Source: Pseudomonas sp. ok272
GTDB lineage: Bacteria > Pseudomonadota > Gammaproteobacteria > Pseudomonadales > Pseudomonadaceae
Assembly (NCBI RefSeq): GCF_900109995.1
Contig: NZ_FOCB01000009.1
Span: forward strand, 1 to 64,000
Direction of reading: 5' to 3'
DNA: 64,000 bases
The notes beneath the pieces are model-generated. The model searched no databases. It worked only from the letters and a program-made list of their open reading frames with translations, and was not told the origin of the DNA. Both the position numbers and the translations under genes were made by a program. Position 1 is the first letter of the stretch; every line of letters begins with the position of its first letter. Below, piece after piece: positions 8,270-17,412 of this stretch.

Positions 8270-9337
8270 TTACTGCATATTGATGATCACTTCTTCCTGC
8301 CACTTCTGCGGCAGGGCCTTGGAGGTTTTTTCCCAGGCATCGGCGTCCTTGATCGGGGTGACGTTCTTGTACTGCTCGTTCGGCAGCAGCTTGGCTTTTA
8401 CGTCGTCAGGCAGGGTCAGGTGCTCGGCGCGGATGGGACGGGCATTGCCGCGCGCCAGGTTGATCTGGCCGGCATCGCTGAAGATGTATTCGCGGGTCAG
8501 CTTGGCGGCGTTGGGGTTCTTGGCGTACTTGTTGATGATGGTGGTGTAGCCCGAGATCACCGAGCCGTCGGATGGGATCAGCACCACGTAGTCATCCGGG
8601 TTGGCCATCTTGGCCTTGTAGCTCAGGCCGTTGAAGTCCCAGACCACGCCCACTTCGACTTCACCCTTTTCCATGGTGGCAATCGTCGGGTTGGCCAGGG
8701 ACAGGCGACCTTGCTTGGCGATTTCGCCAAACAATGCCAAGGCCGGATCGATGTTCTTCTCGTTCCCGCCATTGGCCAGCGCGGCAGCCAGTACGCCGTT
8801 GGCGGCCTGGGCGGCGGTGCTGACGTCACCGATGGACACCTTGTACTTGCCGGTTTTCAGGTCGGACCACTGGGTGGGTGATTCAGAGCCGTGCAGCAGC
8901 TTCTTGTTGACGATAAAGGCGATGGTGCCGGTGTAGGCCAGTGCCCAGTTGCCGTCCTGGTCCTTGGCCCAGTCGGGCACTTGCGCCCAGGTGCTTGGCT
9001 TGTAGGGTTGGGTGACGCCTTGCTTGACGGCAATCGGGCCAAAGGCGGCACCGACGTCGCCGATGTCGGCGCTGGCGTTGTCTTTCTCGGCGGCGAACTT
9101 GGCCACTTCCTGGGCCGAACTCATGTCGGTGTCGATGTGCTTGAGGCCATAGAGCTTGGCCAGGTCCGCCCAGGTGCCTTTCCAGTTGGCCCAGTCATCG
9201 GGCATGCCGACGCTATTGACCGCGCCTTCTTTCTTGGCCGCTGCCTCCAGGGCTTTCAAATCAGTATCAGCAGCCATGGCGGCGGTGCACATGGCAATGG
9301 TCGAGCCTAACAGGGATGCCAGGAAAAGCTGTTTCAT
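8270..9337 (-). CDS. Periplasmic substrate-binding protein of the ABC importer
   Basis: Extracellular solute-binding protein of 355 residues with a signal peptide (LFLASLLGSTIAMCTAAMAAD, cleavage expected after AMA). The type-II binding-protein fold is suggested by VGMPDDWANW, IAFIVNKKLL and SGYTTIINKYAKNPNAAKLT, as in proteins for spermidine, iron or 2-aminoethylphosphonate. AAAGGAG precedes the ATG at 9337. It is the first gene of the operon and transcribed away from the regulator at 9696. Ligand identity is unknown; the two hydrolases downstream point to an organophosphorus compound. Confidence 0.9.
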   Translation of the reverse strand: MKQLFLASLLGSTIAMCTAAMAADTDLKALEAAAKKEGAVNSVGMPDDWANWKGTWADLAKLYGLKHIDTDMSSAQEVAKFAAEKDNASADIGDVGAAFGPIAVKQGVTQPYKPSTWAQVPDWAKDQDGNWALAYTGTIAFIVNKKLLHGSESPTQWSDLKTGKYKVSIGDVSTAAQAANGVLAAALANGGNEKNIDPALALFGEIAKQGRLSLANPTIATMEKGEVEVGVVWDFNGLSYKAKMANPDDYVVLIPSDGSVISGYTTIINKYAKNPNAAKLTREYIFSDAGQINLARGNARPIRAEHLTLPDDVKAKLLPNEQYKNVTPIKDADAWEKTSKALPQKWQEEVIINMQ

Positions 9338-9391
9338 CGAAAGCTCCTTTGGGCGTATTCAACGCTGCGTTTTTATTCAACGTGGTTGGGT

Positions 9392-9403
9392 TGGTCTAGG
9401 TCA
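9392..9403. promoter_or_regulatory. Putative GntR/HutC operator upstream of the binding-protein gene
   Basis: TGGTCTAGGTCA matches the TGGTCTAGACCA palindrome typical of HutC-subfamily GntR regulators at 10 of 12 positions. It lies 55 bases upstream of the start at 9337, a suitable place to control the ABC operon promoter. Confidence 0.6.
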
Positions 9404-9669
9404 GCAATACTTGAGCCAATTTAGGTGGGTCAGATGACACTTTGATGTCGGTCTTGCTGGCGCACCCTTTATGTTTGCCTCTGTGGGCTGGCTGCGACGT
9501 AAGCGTAGACCATGGTGGCAGTGGCGTTTTCAAAGGACTTGGTCGTTTAGGGGCGGTGCGCGGTGCTTGCCGCTCAGCGGCTGTGTCATCGATCAGTCAT
9601 ATGCATTGCCTAGGCTTGCACTACGTTTGAGGAGCGGCGTCATCCCATGCTCCGGCCCCGAAACAGTGC
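9404..9669. other. Divergent intergenic region with no gene seen
   Basis: The roughly 350 bases between the ABC operon and the regulator hold two operator-like sites at their edges. I see no convincing reading frame with a ribosome binding site in between, and no terminator or REP element. Confidence 0.5.
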
Positions 9670-9681
9670 TGGTCTAGTCCA
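9670..9681. promoter_or_regulatory. Putative GntR/HutC operator upstream of the regulator gene
   Basis: TGGTCTAGTCCA matches the palindrome TGGTCTAGACCA at 11 of 12 positions. It ends 14 bases before the regulator ATG, which suggests autoregulation. Confidence 0.65.
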
Positions 9682-9695
9682 GATAGGTAACATTG

Positions 9696-10409
9696 ATGCG
9701 CGAAGAGGCAACCAAGGCGGTGACAGCCATCGGTCAGGTCCTGCAAGAGCAGATCGACCACGGCCTGTTGGCACCCGCGAGCAAGCTGCCGGCCGAACGC
9801 AAGCTCAGTGAGTTGTTCGGAACCACGCGCATTACGGTGCGCGAGGCGCTGTTGCAACTGGAGGCGCAGGGTCAGATTTACCGCGAGGAGCGTCGCGGCT
9901 GGTTCGTGTCACCGCCGCGCCTGGCCTACAACCTGATGCAGCGCAGCCACTTCCACGCGATGGTCAGTGCCCAGGGGCGAGTGCCTTCCACCGAGGTGAT
10001 TTCTGCCCGGCTGCAACCAGCGTCGGCGGCCGTGTGCGCGTGGTTGCAACTGCCGGCACTGTCGAGCGTGATCCAGATCTGCCGCTCGCGGCGCATTGAC
10101 GGGCGGCTGGTGCTGTATGTGGAGCACTACTTGAACCCGCAGTTTTTCCCGGGGATTCTTCAGTTCGATTTGAACCAGTCGATTACCGAGTTGTACGCGC
10201 GGCACTACGATTTGCACTACGGGAGGGTGCGCTTCGAGATTGTGCCGACCTCATTGCCGGTGGACGCGGCCGCGGCGCTGCGGGTGTCACTGGGCAGCCC
10301 GGGGTTGCGCATTGCGCGGGTCAATTACGATCAGCATGAGCGGCTGATTGACTGTGACCTGGAGTTCTGGCGCCACGATGCGATTCATGTGGGGGTCGAT
10401 GTGGCTTAG
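9696..10409 (+). CDS. GntR/HutC-family transcriptional regulator with UTRA domain
   Basis: DNA-binding regulator with an N-terminal winged helix-turn-helix (LPAERKLSELFGTTRITVRE, residues about 30-50) and a C-terminal UTRA ligand-binding domain (around RRIDGRLVLYVEHYLNPQFF to DLEFWRHDAIH). HutC-type regulators sense small metabolites and usually repress adjacent catabolic or transport genes. The ATG at 9696 was chosen over the overlapping TTG at 9693; AGGTAA lies upstream. It is divergent from the putative phosphonate/phosphoester uptake operon and two HutC-type operators lie between them, so control of that operon and itself is likely. Confidence 0.9.
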   Translation: MREEATKAVTAIGQVLQEQIDHGLLAPASKLPAERKLSELFGTTRITVREALLQLEAQGQIYREERRGWFVSPPRLAYNLMQRSHFHAMVSAQGRVPSTEVISARLQPASAAVCAWLQLPALSSVIQICRSRRIDGRLVLYVEHYLNPQFFPGILQFDLNQSITELYARHYDLHYGRVRFEIVPTSLPVDAAAALRVSLGSPGLRIARVNYDQHERLIDCDLEFWRHDAIHVGVDVA

Positions 10410-10427
10410 CGCCAGGGCGGTGTGGTG

Positions 10428-10510
10428 GCCTTCGCGAGCAGGCTCGCTCCCACCAAGGGGGTTCAGTGCGACAAGGATCCAGTGTGGGAGCGAGCCTGCT
10501 CGCGAAGGCA
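10428..10510. repeat. Inverted REP pair
   Basis: CCTTCGCGAGCAGGCTCGCTCCCAC is followed by GTGGGAGCGAGCCTGCTCGCGAAGG about 30 bases later. It lies between the convergent regulator and mechanosensitive-channel genes. Confidence 0.92.
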
Positions 10511-10519
10511 GTCGACCCG

Positions 10520-12673
10520 CTATTCCTTCTCCTGCCCGCCGCCGGCCGTCACCACCTGGATGCTCATCCGTGGCGTCGCCAGGTCCAGCCCGGCTTCATC
10601 CAGGTGTCGCTTGAGCGATAGGTTGAACGCCCGCGACACTTCCCACTGCTTGATTGGCGCGGTCTTGAACCGAGCGCGAAGGATCGCGCTGCCGGACTCG
10701 AAGCTTTCCACGCCCTGGATCTCCAGCGGTGACCAGATGTTGCGGCGTTGCAGCGGGTCGGTGCGCATTTTCTGGCCGACTTCGCGCATCAACTTGATCG
10801 CATCATCGATCGCCATGTTGTACGGCACCGCCACGCGGAAGATCGCGTAGCCGAACTCCCGCGAGTAGTTCTTGATGCTTTTGATTTCACTGAACGGGAT
10901 GGTGTGGACGATGCCATCGATGTCCCGCAGGCGCACGGTGCGGATGGTCAGGCCCTCGACCGTGCCCAGGTGGCCGCCGACGTCGACGTAATCGTCGATG
11001 GCCAGGGAGTCCTCAATGATGATGAACAGGCCGGTGATCAGGTCGGCCACCAGTGACTGGGCGCCAAAACCGATGGCCAGGCCGATCACGCCGGCACCGG
11101 CCAGCAGCGGCGTGACGTTCATGCCCATGTTGGCCAGGGCGACGATCAGCGCCACGATGAAAATCGCCACGAACAGCACGTTGCGGATCAGCGGCATCAT
11201 GGTTTGCGCCCGGGCGTTGGCCAGGCCTTTGCGCGAACGGGTCAGGGCATGGTGCACGGCGGTGTCGCTGAGGATCCAGATCAGCCAGGCGAAAATCAGC
11301 GTGCCGGCCAGGCTGAACAGCTTGACGCTGATGTCATGGCCTTCGCCTTCGGTGAAACCGATCAACGACATGCCCCACACTCGCAAGCCCAGCTCGATGA
11401 ACGCCAGCCAGACCACCAGGTGCGCCAGGGTGTAGAAGAAGCTCTTGAGGCGCTCGGAGTACAACGCATGGCGCTTGGCCCCGCGCTGTGGCTTGAGGGC
11501 ATGGCGGCGGACCAGGCCATTGATCACCATGCACAACACCAGCAGCACCGTGCAGATCAGCGACTGGCGCAAGGCGGTGCTGGTGTCGCCGGCGGACACG
11601 AAGGTGGCGAATAGCGAGATGCCCACCAGCACCAGGGCGGGCAGGTACCAGAAGGTGCCGAGGATATCGATGGTGTCACTGAGGGCGCGGCGGGTCAGGC
11701 GGCGCGACAGTGGCTGGTTGCGGATCAGGTGGGCGATCGGGCGGCGGAAGCGCAGGATGAACAGCCCGGTGAAGATCGCCGCCAGCACATTGGCGACGGT
11801 GGCCGTGGCATGGGCCAGGTGCGCGCCGAGACTGGCGACCAGGCGCGGGTCGTTCAACGCCTCGCCAAAGGCGGCGAAGCTGCCGATCAGCCACAGCGGC
11901 CGGAAGGCCTGGTGGCGGAGGATGTACAGGGCGCGGTGACGGTGCGGGCCGTCGAGCAGGGAAAAGGCAATCACGCAGACCGCCGAGAAGCACGTGCCCA
12001 CCACCAGCGCATAGGCCAGCACCATGGCCAGGTATTTGCCCAGTGACGGCGGCAAGGCGTAGCTCATGTAGACGGTGATCAACAGGGCGATCAGCCAGGG
12101 CCCGAGTTTGCGCAGGGCGAAGCGCAGCAGGTCCCAGGTGCGCGGGTGCTGGGGCAATTCTTCGGGCAGGCCAAAGCGCATGCGTACCCGGTGGCTGAGC
12201 CAGATCAGTGCGGCGGCGAGCAGGCTCCAGAGCATCAGGATCACGGCGAAGGCAAAGACAATCGGCAGCCACTCGCTGGCCGGCAGCATCAGTGCATTGA
12301 GCTCAGAGTTGGCCTGGTCGAATTCGTCTGACCAGAGGGAGATCGGGCTATTGGCCCCGGAGAACTGTTTCTCGAAGCTGGCCAGCGTGCCACCGATCAG
12401 GCCCAGGACACCTTCTTCGGTGGCGGGCTGGGCTTTTTTCGTGGCGTCGCGCAGCTTCTTCAGGTCGGCCAGCAGCTTGGCCCGCTGCTGGTCGTTTTCC
12501 AAGGACTTGATCACTTCGTCCAGCGATTGCCCCAGCGGCTCGACGGCCTCGGGCTGGGCCTTGCTGGAGTTCAGCAGGCTCGGCAGGCCGACTGCCTGGG
12601 CCGGTGCCACGGGGAGCAGCATCAGCAGGCAAATGAGCAGGGCACACGGCAAGGCCAGAAGACGAGCGAACAC
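10520..12673 (-). CDS. Large MscS-family mechanosensitive channel (YbiO-like)
   Basis: Inner-membrane channel that opens under hypo-osmotic stress. The protein of about 717 residues has a signal sequence (LLALPCALLICLLMLLPVAPAQA), a periplasmic helical N-terminal region, about ten membrane helices and the MscS core: the pore helix with AGAGVIGLAIGFGAQSLV, then the beta domain DYVDVGGHLGTVEGLTIRTV and a cytoplasmic alpha/beta domain. I use the GTG at 12673, which opens the signal peptide, with GAGG upstream; the frame runs back to 12817 without homology. Architecture and length match YbiO, but the precise paralogue is not certain. Confidence 0.87.
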   Translation of the reverse strand: MFARLLALPCALLICLLMLLPVAPAQAVGLPSLLNSSKAQPEAVEPLGQSLDEVIKSLENDQQRAKLLADLKKLRDATKKAQPATEEGVLGLIGGTLASFEKQFSGANSPISLWSDEFDQANSELNALMLPASEWLPIVFAFAVILMLWSLLAAALIWLSHRVRMRFGLPEELPQHPRTWDLLRFALRKLGPWLIALLITVYMSYALPPSLGKYLAMVLAYALVVGTCFSAVCVIAFSLLDGPHRHRALYILRHQAFRPLWLIGSFAAFGEALNDPRLVASLGAHLAHATATVANVLAAIFTGLFILRFRRPIAHLIRNQPLSRRLTRRALSDTIDILGTFWYLPALVLVGISLFATFVSAGDTSTALRQSLICTVLLVLCMVINGLVRRHALKPQRGAKRHALYSERLKSFFYTLAHLVVWLAFIELGLRVWGMSLIGFTEGEGHDISVKLFSLAGTLIFAWLIWILSDTAVHHALTRSRKGLANARAQTMMPLIRNVLFVAIFIVALIVALANMGMNVTPLLAGAGVIGLAIGFGAQSLVADLITGLFIIIEDSLAIDDYVDVGGHLGTVEGLTIRTVRLRDIDGIVHTIPFSEIKSIKNYSREFGYAIFRVAVPYNMAIDDAIKLMREVGQKMRTDPLQRRNIWSPLEIQGVESFESGSAILRARFKTAPIKQWEVSRAFNLSLKRHLDEAGLDLATPRMSIQVVTAGGGQEKE

Positions 12674-12750
12674 TAGGCGGTCAACCTCAGCAGGGACAGG
12701 TTGACCGAGTGTACGAGGGGGGCAAACCCAATGCGAGCGCGACAGGGCTT

Positions 12751-12927
12751 TTATTCGTTGAGTTTGGCGAGGATCTTGATCACCACGGTGGCCAGGATCA
12801 CCAGCATGCCGATCCACATCGAGAACACGCCGGCATTCTTGTCGCGGAAGTTGAAGCCGACGGCCAGCAGGATCATGCCCGAGAGAATGGGGATGAGCAT
12901 GGAGTTGAACAGAGACATCTCGATCAT
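12751..12927 (-). CDS. Small membrane protein of unknown function
   Basis: A 58-residue protein from the ATG at 12927 with two hydrophobic segments (LIPILSGMILLAVGF and MWIGMLVILATVVIKILA) joined by a short charged loop NFRDKN. A second possible start is the ATG at 12918. Length and hydrophobicity, not a recognised family, support it. It lies just upstream of the mechanosensitive channel in the same direction, 77 bases apart, so cotranscription is possible. No function can be given. Confidence 0.65.
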   Translation of the reverse strand: MIEMSLFNSMLIPILSGMILLAVGFNFRDKNAGVFSMWIGMLVILATVVIKILAKLNE

Positions 12928-13025
12928 GGCGACGGCCTTGTGAAGGTGTGGAGTTAAGTTTAGTAGGCTTTTACCTACGCCAGCTTGATTGGTGTCAACG
13001 CGGGATCGTCGTGGGCTGCCAGGGC

Positions 13026-13054
13026 CGTGGCGAGGGTGCAAAGCCCTCGCCACG
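13026..13054. terminator. Perfect stem-loop downstream of apeB
   Basis: CGTGGCGAGGG and CCCTCGCCACG form an 11-base stem around a 7-base loop, just beyond the apeB stop. There is no T-run on either strand, so it may be an mRNA-stabilising hairpin rather than an efficient terminator. Confidence 0.5.
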
Positions 13055-13060
13055 TGAGGG

Positions 13061-14350
13061 TCAAGGCAGCTCGCGAGAGGCGTAGAACGCGCTGAGGACT
13101 TTCACCAGGTGGGCCAGGTCATGGCTGCCGCACAGCTCGCGGATCGAATGCATGGCGAACGTCGGCAGGCCGATGTCCACGGTGCGCACGCCCAGGTGGC
13201 TGGCGGTGATCGGACCGATGGTCGAGCCGCAGCCCATGTCGCTGCGCACCACGAAGCTTTGCACCGGGACTTCCTCGGCCATGCACAGGTGGCGGAAGAA
13301 GCCGGCGGTTTCACTGTTGGTGGCGTAGCGTTGGTTGCTGTTGACCTTGATCACGGGGCCGGCGTTGAGTTTCGGGCCGTGGTTGGCGTCATGTTTGTCG
13401 GCATAGTTGGGGTGGATGCCGTGGGCGTTGTCCGCCGAGACCAGCAGCGACTTCTGGATCGCGCGTACGAATTCGTCACCGTCAGGCAGCAGGCGTCGCA
13501 GCGTTTGCTCCAGCATCGGGCCGTCGGCACCGCAAGCCGAGCAGGAGCCCACTTCTTCGTGGTCATTGGCCACCAGCACGCAGGTCTCTTCGGTTTCGCT
13601 GGTGAGCAAGGCTTGCAGGCCGGCGTAGCACGAGAGCAGGTTGTCCAGGCGCGCGCCGGCAATGAAGTCGCCGTGCAGGCCGATGACTGCCGCGCTCTGG
13701 GTGTCGTAGAAGCTCAGCTCGTAATCGAGTACCACATCGGCGTTCAGGCCGTGTTCCAGTGCCAGTTGGTTGGTCAGCACGGCGCGGAAGTCCACGCGTT
13801 CGTCACCGGCAAACTGGGCCAGGATCGGCGGCAGTTCGGTTTGCGGGTTGATCGCCCAGCCCTGGTTGGCTTCACGGTTGAGGTGGATGGCCAGGTTGGG
13901 GATGGTGGCAATCGGCGCCTTGAAGTCGATCAGTTGGCTTTCGACCTTGCCATCGCGGCGGAAGGTCACGCGGCCGGCCAGCGACAGGTCGCGATCGAAC
14001 CACGGCGCCAGGAGCGCGCCGCCATAGACTTCGACGCCCAACTGCCAGAAGCCCTGGCGTTGCAGCTCAGGTTGCGGCTTGACCCGCAGGCACGGGCTGT
14101 CGGTATGGGCGCCGACCAGGCGGATGCCGTCGTGCAACGGCGAGTTGCGGCCCATCTTGATCGCGACAATCGAGGAGTCGTTGCGGGTCACGTAGTAGCG
14201 ACCGTTGGCTTCGGTGGTCCACGGCTCGCGCTCATCGAGGCGCTGGTAGCCGGCCGCTTCCAGGCGCTGGACCAGGCTGGCAGTGGCATGGAATGGGGTT
14301 GGGGAGGCCTTGAGGAAGTCAATCAGGCCTTGATTCAACGCTTCGCGCAT
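13061..14350 (-). CDS. apeB: M18-family aspartyl aminopeptidase
   Basis: Cytosolic zinc aminopeptidase of 429 residues that removes N-terminal acidic residues from peptides. Metal ligands are in [14 protein letters not shown] (His, Asp), ANDHEEVGS (Asp, Glu) and the C-terminal [13 protein letters not shown] (His). The signature [11 protein letters not shown] is also typical of M18. GGAG precedes the ATG at 14350. It is followed on the chromosome by rluA and the min genes, the same neighbourhood that I recall in P. aeruginosa (PA3247 next to PA3246-PA3243). Confidence 0.95.
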   Translation of the reverse strand: MREALNQGLIDFLKASPTPFHATASLVQRLEAAGYQRLDEREPWTTEANGRYYVTRNDSSIVAIKMGRNSPLHDGIRLVGAHTDSPCLRVKPQPELQRQGFWQLGVEVYGGALLAPWFDRDLSLAGRVTFRRDGKVESQLIDFKAPIATIPNLAIHLNREANQGWAINPQTELPPILAQFAGDERVDFRAVLTNQLALEHGLNADVVLDYELSFYDTQSAAVIGLHGDFIAGARLDNLLSCYAGLQALLTSETEETCVLVANDHEEVGSCSACGADGPMLEQTLRRLLPDGDEFVRAIQKSLLVSADNAHGIHPNYADKHDANHGPKLNAGPVIKVNSNQRYATNSETAGFFRHLCMAEEVPVQSFVVRSDMGCGSTIGPITASHLGVRTVDIGLPTFAMHSIRELCGSHDLAHLVKVLSAFYASRELP

Positions 14351-14492
14351 AAGTAGCTCCAGACAGCAGTGCGGCGAGTTTAACGTATTGGCTCAAGCCA
14401 TTGGGTAACAGGAGTGCAACACCGGCTCATCGTGCCTGGCATTGGCGCCACCTGTCACCGCACGTCCTTGTCGGCAATGGGAGGACCGGCGA

Positions 14493-15128
14493 TTAAAACG
14501 GTGCCGGGCATTCAAAGCGCAGGCGTTCACCACTTTGTGGGTGGGTGAAGGCGAGCATGCTGGCGTGCAGGCACAGGCGCGGCCAGGCCGCCAGGGCTTG
14601 CGGATGGGCATAGAGCCCGTCGCCCAGCAGTGGATGACCGATCGACAGCATGTGTACGCGCAGTTGGTGGGAGCGGCCGGTGATCGGGGTGAGCTCCACG
14701 CGGCACCAGTCGCCGCAACGTTCCAGCACCCGCCAGAAGGTCAGCGCGTGCTTGCCGAACTCATGGTCGACCACGTGGCGGGGCTTGGTCGGCGGGTCGT
14801 AGCGCAAGGGCAAGTCGATGCTGCCACTGTCCAGCTCGGGTTGGCCCCAGCACAGTGCGGTGTAGGCTTTTTCGGTTTCACGGTCGTGAAACTGCCGAGA
14901 CAGCTCGCGATGCGTATCCGGATCGCGCGCCAGCAGGATGATCCCCGAGGTTTCCCAGTCCAGGCGATGGACGATGCGGGCTTCCGGGTAGCCGTTTTCC
15001 TGTAGGCGGGTAATCAGGCAGTCCTTGTTGTCATCGGCGCGGCCAGGCACCGAGAGCAGCAGGGTCGGTTTGTTCACCACCAGGACGGCGGCGTCCTGAT
15101 GGATGATGTGGATGTTGGACAACGGCAT
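14493..15128 (-). CDS. rluA: Pseudouridine synthase RluA (23S rRNA U746 / tRNA U32)
   Basis: Isomerises uridine to pseudouridine in 23S rRNA and in some tRNAs. The catalytic aspartate is in IVHRLDWETSG, the RluA-type motif, and the C-terminal RNA-binding strands include GRSHQLRVHM and HPLLGDGLY. There is no N-terminal S4 domain, which agrees with RluA rather than RluC or RluD. The ATG at 15128 has GAGG upstream and gives 211 residues, a usual length; the frame back to 15188 overlaps REP sequence. Confidence 0.92.
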   Translation of the reverse strand: MPLSNIHIIHQDAAVLVVNKPTLLLSVPGRADDNKDCLITRLQENGYPEARIVHRLDWETSGIILLARDPDTHRELSRQFHDRETEKAYTALCWGQPELDSGSIDLPLRYDPPTKPRHVVDHEFGKHALTFWRVLERCGDWCRVELTPITGRSHQLRVHMLSIGHPLLGDGLYAHPQALAAWPRLCLHASMLAFTHPQSGERLRFECPAPF

Positions 15129-15150
15129 TAAAACAGCCTCGTAACAAACA

Positions 15151-15242
15151 AGTGGGAGCGAGCCTGTTCGCGAAAGAAGCCGGAACATTCAACATCACGT
15201 GTTGACTGTTCCGGCGCCTTCGCGAGCAAGCTCGCTCCCACA
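15151..15242. repeat. Inverted REP pair between minE and rluA
   Basis: GTGGGAGCGAGCCTGTTCGCGA and TCGCGAGCAAGCTCGCTCCCAC are about 50 bases apart. The pair lies between minE and rluA, which are co-oriented. Confidence 0.92.
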
Positions 15243-15288
15243 TTGGACCGGCAGGTGTTCTGGCTGCCGTGGCTCCTGCTGGATCGAC

Positions 15289-15543
15289 TCAGCGATCCGG
15301 CAGGGTGATGTTGAGTTCCAGGATCGAGCAGCTACCCTGGTTTTCCAGGGCAACGTGCACATCATCGGACCCAATATTGACGTACTTGCGGATCACTTCG
15401 ACCAATTCCTTCTGCAAGGCCGGCAAGTAGTCAGGGGTGCTGCGTTGGCCGCGTTCATGCGCCACGATAATCTGTAGACGCTCTTTCGCTACCGACGCGG
15501 TGCTTACTTTTTTGTTGGCACGAAAGAAGTCAAAAAGGTTCAT
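15289..15543 (-). CDS. minE: Cell division topological specificity factor MinE
   Basis: An 84-residue protein that stimulates the MinD ATPase and drives pole-to-pole oscillation, keeping the division inhibitor away from mid-cell. It has the N-terminal membrane-binding and anti-MinCD segment ([23 protein letters not shown]) and the C-terminal topological domain ([17 protein letters not shown]). The start overlaps the minD stop by one base (TAATG), so the genes are coupled. Length is normal. Confidence 0.97.
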   Translation of the reverse strand: MNLFDFFRANKKVSTASVAKERLQIIVAHERGQRSTPDYLPALQKELVEVIRKYVNIGSDDVHVALENQGSCSILELNITLPDR

Positions 15544-16355
15544 TACCTACCTCCAAATAGGCGCTCGAAGAATCCCTTCTTCTCAACATCAAGGAACCGG
15601 TGTTCCACGGTTTTGCCCAGCAGACGATCAACGGCATCGCTGTACGCCTGGCCGGCGTCGCTTTGGTCGTCGAGAATCACCGGTACGCCCTGGTTGGAAG
15701 CTTTCAGTACAGCTTGCGACTCTGGAATCACACCCAGCAGGGTAACCGCCAGAATCTCTTTGACGTCTTCGACGCCGAGCATTTCGCCGTTGCTGACGCG
15801 CTCTGGGTTGTAGCGCGTGAGCAGCAGGTGTTCCTTGATCGGGTCCTGGTTGTTCTCGGCGCGGCGGGACTTGCTGGCCAGCAGGCCCAGCATGCGGTCC
15901 GAGTCACGTACCGAAGACACTTCAGGGTTGGTCACGACAATCGCTTCATCCGCGAAGTACATGGCCAGGTGGGCACCTTTCTCGATGCCGGCCGGCGAGT
16001 CGCAGACCACGAACTCAAACTGCTCCTTGAGCTCCATCAGGACTTTTTCCACGCCTTCGACGGTCAGCGCGTCTTTGTCGCGGGTCTGGCTGGCGGCCAG
16101 CACGTAGAGGTTCTCAAGGCGCTTGTCCTTGATCAGGGCCTGTTGCAGGTTGGCTTCGCCGTTGACCACGTTGACGAAGTCATACACTACGCGACGCTCG
16201 CACCCCATGATCAGGTCGAGGTTACGCAGGCCCACGTCGAAGTCGACGATCACTGTTTTGTGGCCGCGCAGAGCGAGGCCGGTACCGATAGCGGCGCTGG
16301 TGGTGGTCTTACCCACACCACCCTTGCCGGATGTAACCACGAGAATCTTGGCCAA
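15543..16355 (-). CDS. minD: Septum site-determining ATPase MinD
   Basis: A 270-residue deviant-Walker ATPase that binds the membrane in its ATP form and recruits MinC. The P-loop is [10 protein letters not shown], with [16 protein letters not shown] and [12 protein letters not shown] as further ParA/MinD motifs. The C-terminus ([12 protein letters not shown]) is the amphipathic membrane-targeting helix. It lies between minC and minE in the conserved minCDE order, with 198 bases upstream that could hold its own promoter. Confidence 0.97.
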   Translation of the reverse strand: MAKILVVTSGKGGVGKTTTSAAIGTGLALRGHKTVIVDFDVGLRNLDLIMGCERRVVYDFVNVVNGEANLQQALIKDKRLENLYVLAASQTRDKDALTVEGVEKVLMELKEQFEFVVCDSPAGIEKGAHLAMYFADEAIVVTNPEVSSVRDSDRMLGLLASKSRRAENNQDPIKEHLLLTRYNPERVSNGEMLGVEDVKEILAVTLLGVIPESQAVLKASNQGVPVILDDQSDAGQAYSDAVDRLLGKTVEHRFLDVEKKGFFERLFGGR

Positions 16356-16553
16356 GGTGTTTCACCCCTAAGGAAAAGGACTTTTAGCCCCTGAAAAACA
16401 TCTCTTGAAAACTACTGCAGTCGGACAGCCTTGGCTGGAATTCGGTCTGGGGCGGGGTTTACGGGGGTAAACAAAGCCCTTTGCCTTTTTCCTACTTCGT
16501 TTGAGCCGTTTTCACTACGTTTTAGAGATGCTTGGAAAATGCGGCAGTATCCG

Positions 16554-17291
16554 TTAAAGCCGAATGATGTTCAACACATCGCCCGACAGGCTGACTTGTA
16601 CACCGGCTCCCCATAACGGGTCGCGGCGTAGATCTTCGGAAACCTTGTAATGACCGGCGATGGAGAGTAGTTCAGCGCTCAGTTGCTGACAGAAGATCCG
16701 CGCCTTGGTGTCACCCTTTACGCCAGCCAATGCCCGACCGCGCATCGGTCCGTATACATGGATATTGCCATCGGCCAGAAGTTCCGCCCCGGGACTGACC
16801 GAGGAGATCACCACCAGATCGCCACCCTGGGCATAAATCTGCTGGCCACCGCGTACTGGCGAGGTGATGATTCGCGTCGGCTTGATCGTAGGCTCGGGTG
16901 GTTTCTCGGGTTTTTTCTTGAGCTCGCCTTCCTGCGGTTCAAGCGGGCGCTCACGGGCACCGGACGGCGGCAGCACGGGCAGATCGACGGCAATCGCGGC
17001 GGCAATGTCTTCGATGCGGCTGGCGCGAATCGCCAGGGTGCGCAGGCCGTGTTGACGGCATACGCGCATCAGCGCCGGCAGGTCGACCGAGCCTTCGCTC
17101 GCCGGGAGTTTATCCAGGGCCAGTACCAGGGGCGCGTTGCTGAAGAAATTGGGGGCCAGGGCCACCTTCGCCGCCAATTGACGATCAAGGCTGTCGAGGT
17201 CGTTGCGGGCCAGTTCCAGCACCGTAATGGCGAGCATGCTGCCCTTCAACTGGAACACGGGATCTTGGTCTAGCGGATCGGTCTGGGTCAT
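16554..17291 (-). CDS. minC: Septum site-determining protein MinC
   Basis: Inhibitor of FtsZ assembly, recruited by MinD. The N-terminal domain begins [18 protein letters not shown], then a proline-rich linker ([14 protein letters not shown]), then the C-terminal beta-helix domain with [36 protein letters not shown] and [18 protein letters not shown] take the ATG at 17291 because homologues start at this MTQ-type sequence; an ATG at 17315 would add eight residues. It is transcribed towards minD and divergently from the acyltransferase gene. Confidence 0.95.
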   Translation of the reverse strand: MTQTDPLDQDPVFQLKGSMLAITVLELARNDLDSLDRQLAAKVALAPNFFSNAPLVLALDKLPASEGSVDLPALMRVCRQHGLRTLAIRASRIEDIAAAIAVDLPVLPPSGARERPLEPQEGELKKKPEKPPEPTIKPTRIITSPVRGGQQIYAQGGDLVVISSVSPGAELLADGNIHVYGPMRGRALAGVKGDTKARIFCQQLSAELLSIAGHYKVSEDLRRDPLWGAGVQVSLSGDVLNIIRL

Positions 17292-17412
17292 GGTCGGCAG
17301 AAAACGGCTTGTCACTAAAAGTGCCGAGACTTATAACGAGAACGCCCGCAGGCCGCAAGCCGGGTCGATCCGTTGTAGAATGCGCGGCCTTGTTGTCCAT
17401 CCGGAATCGTCA

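Noticed and set aside
13109..14356. 415-residue open frame on the plus strand opposite apeB
   Set aside because: apeB on the minus strand shows all M18 motifs. The opposite frame is a codon-bias shadow without motifs.
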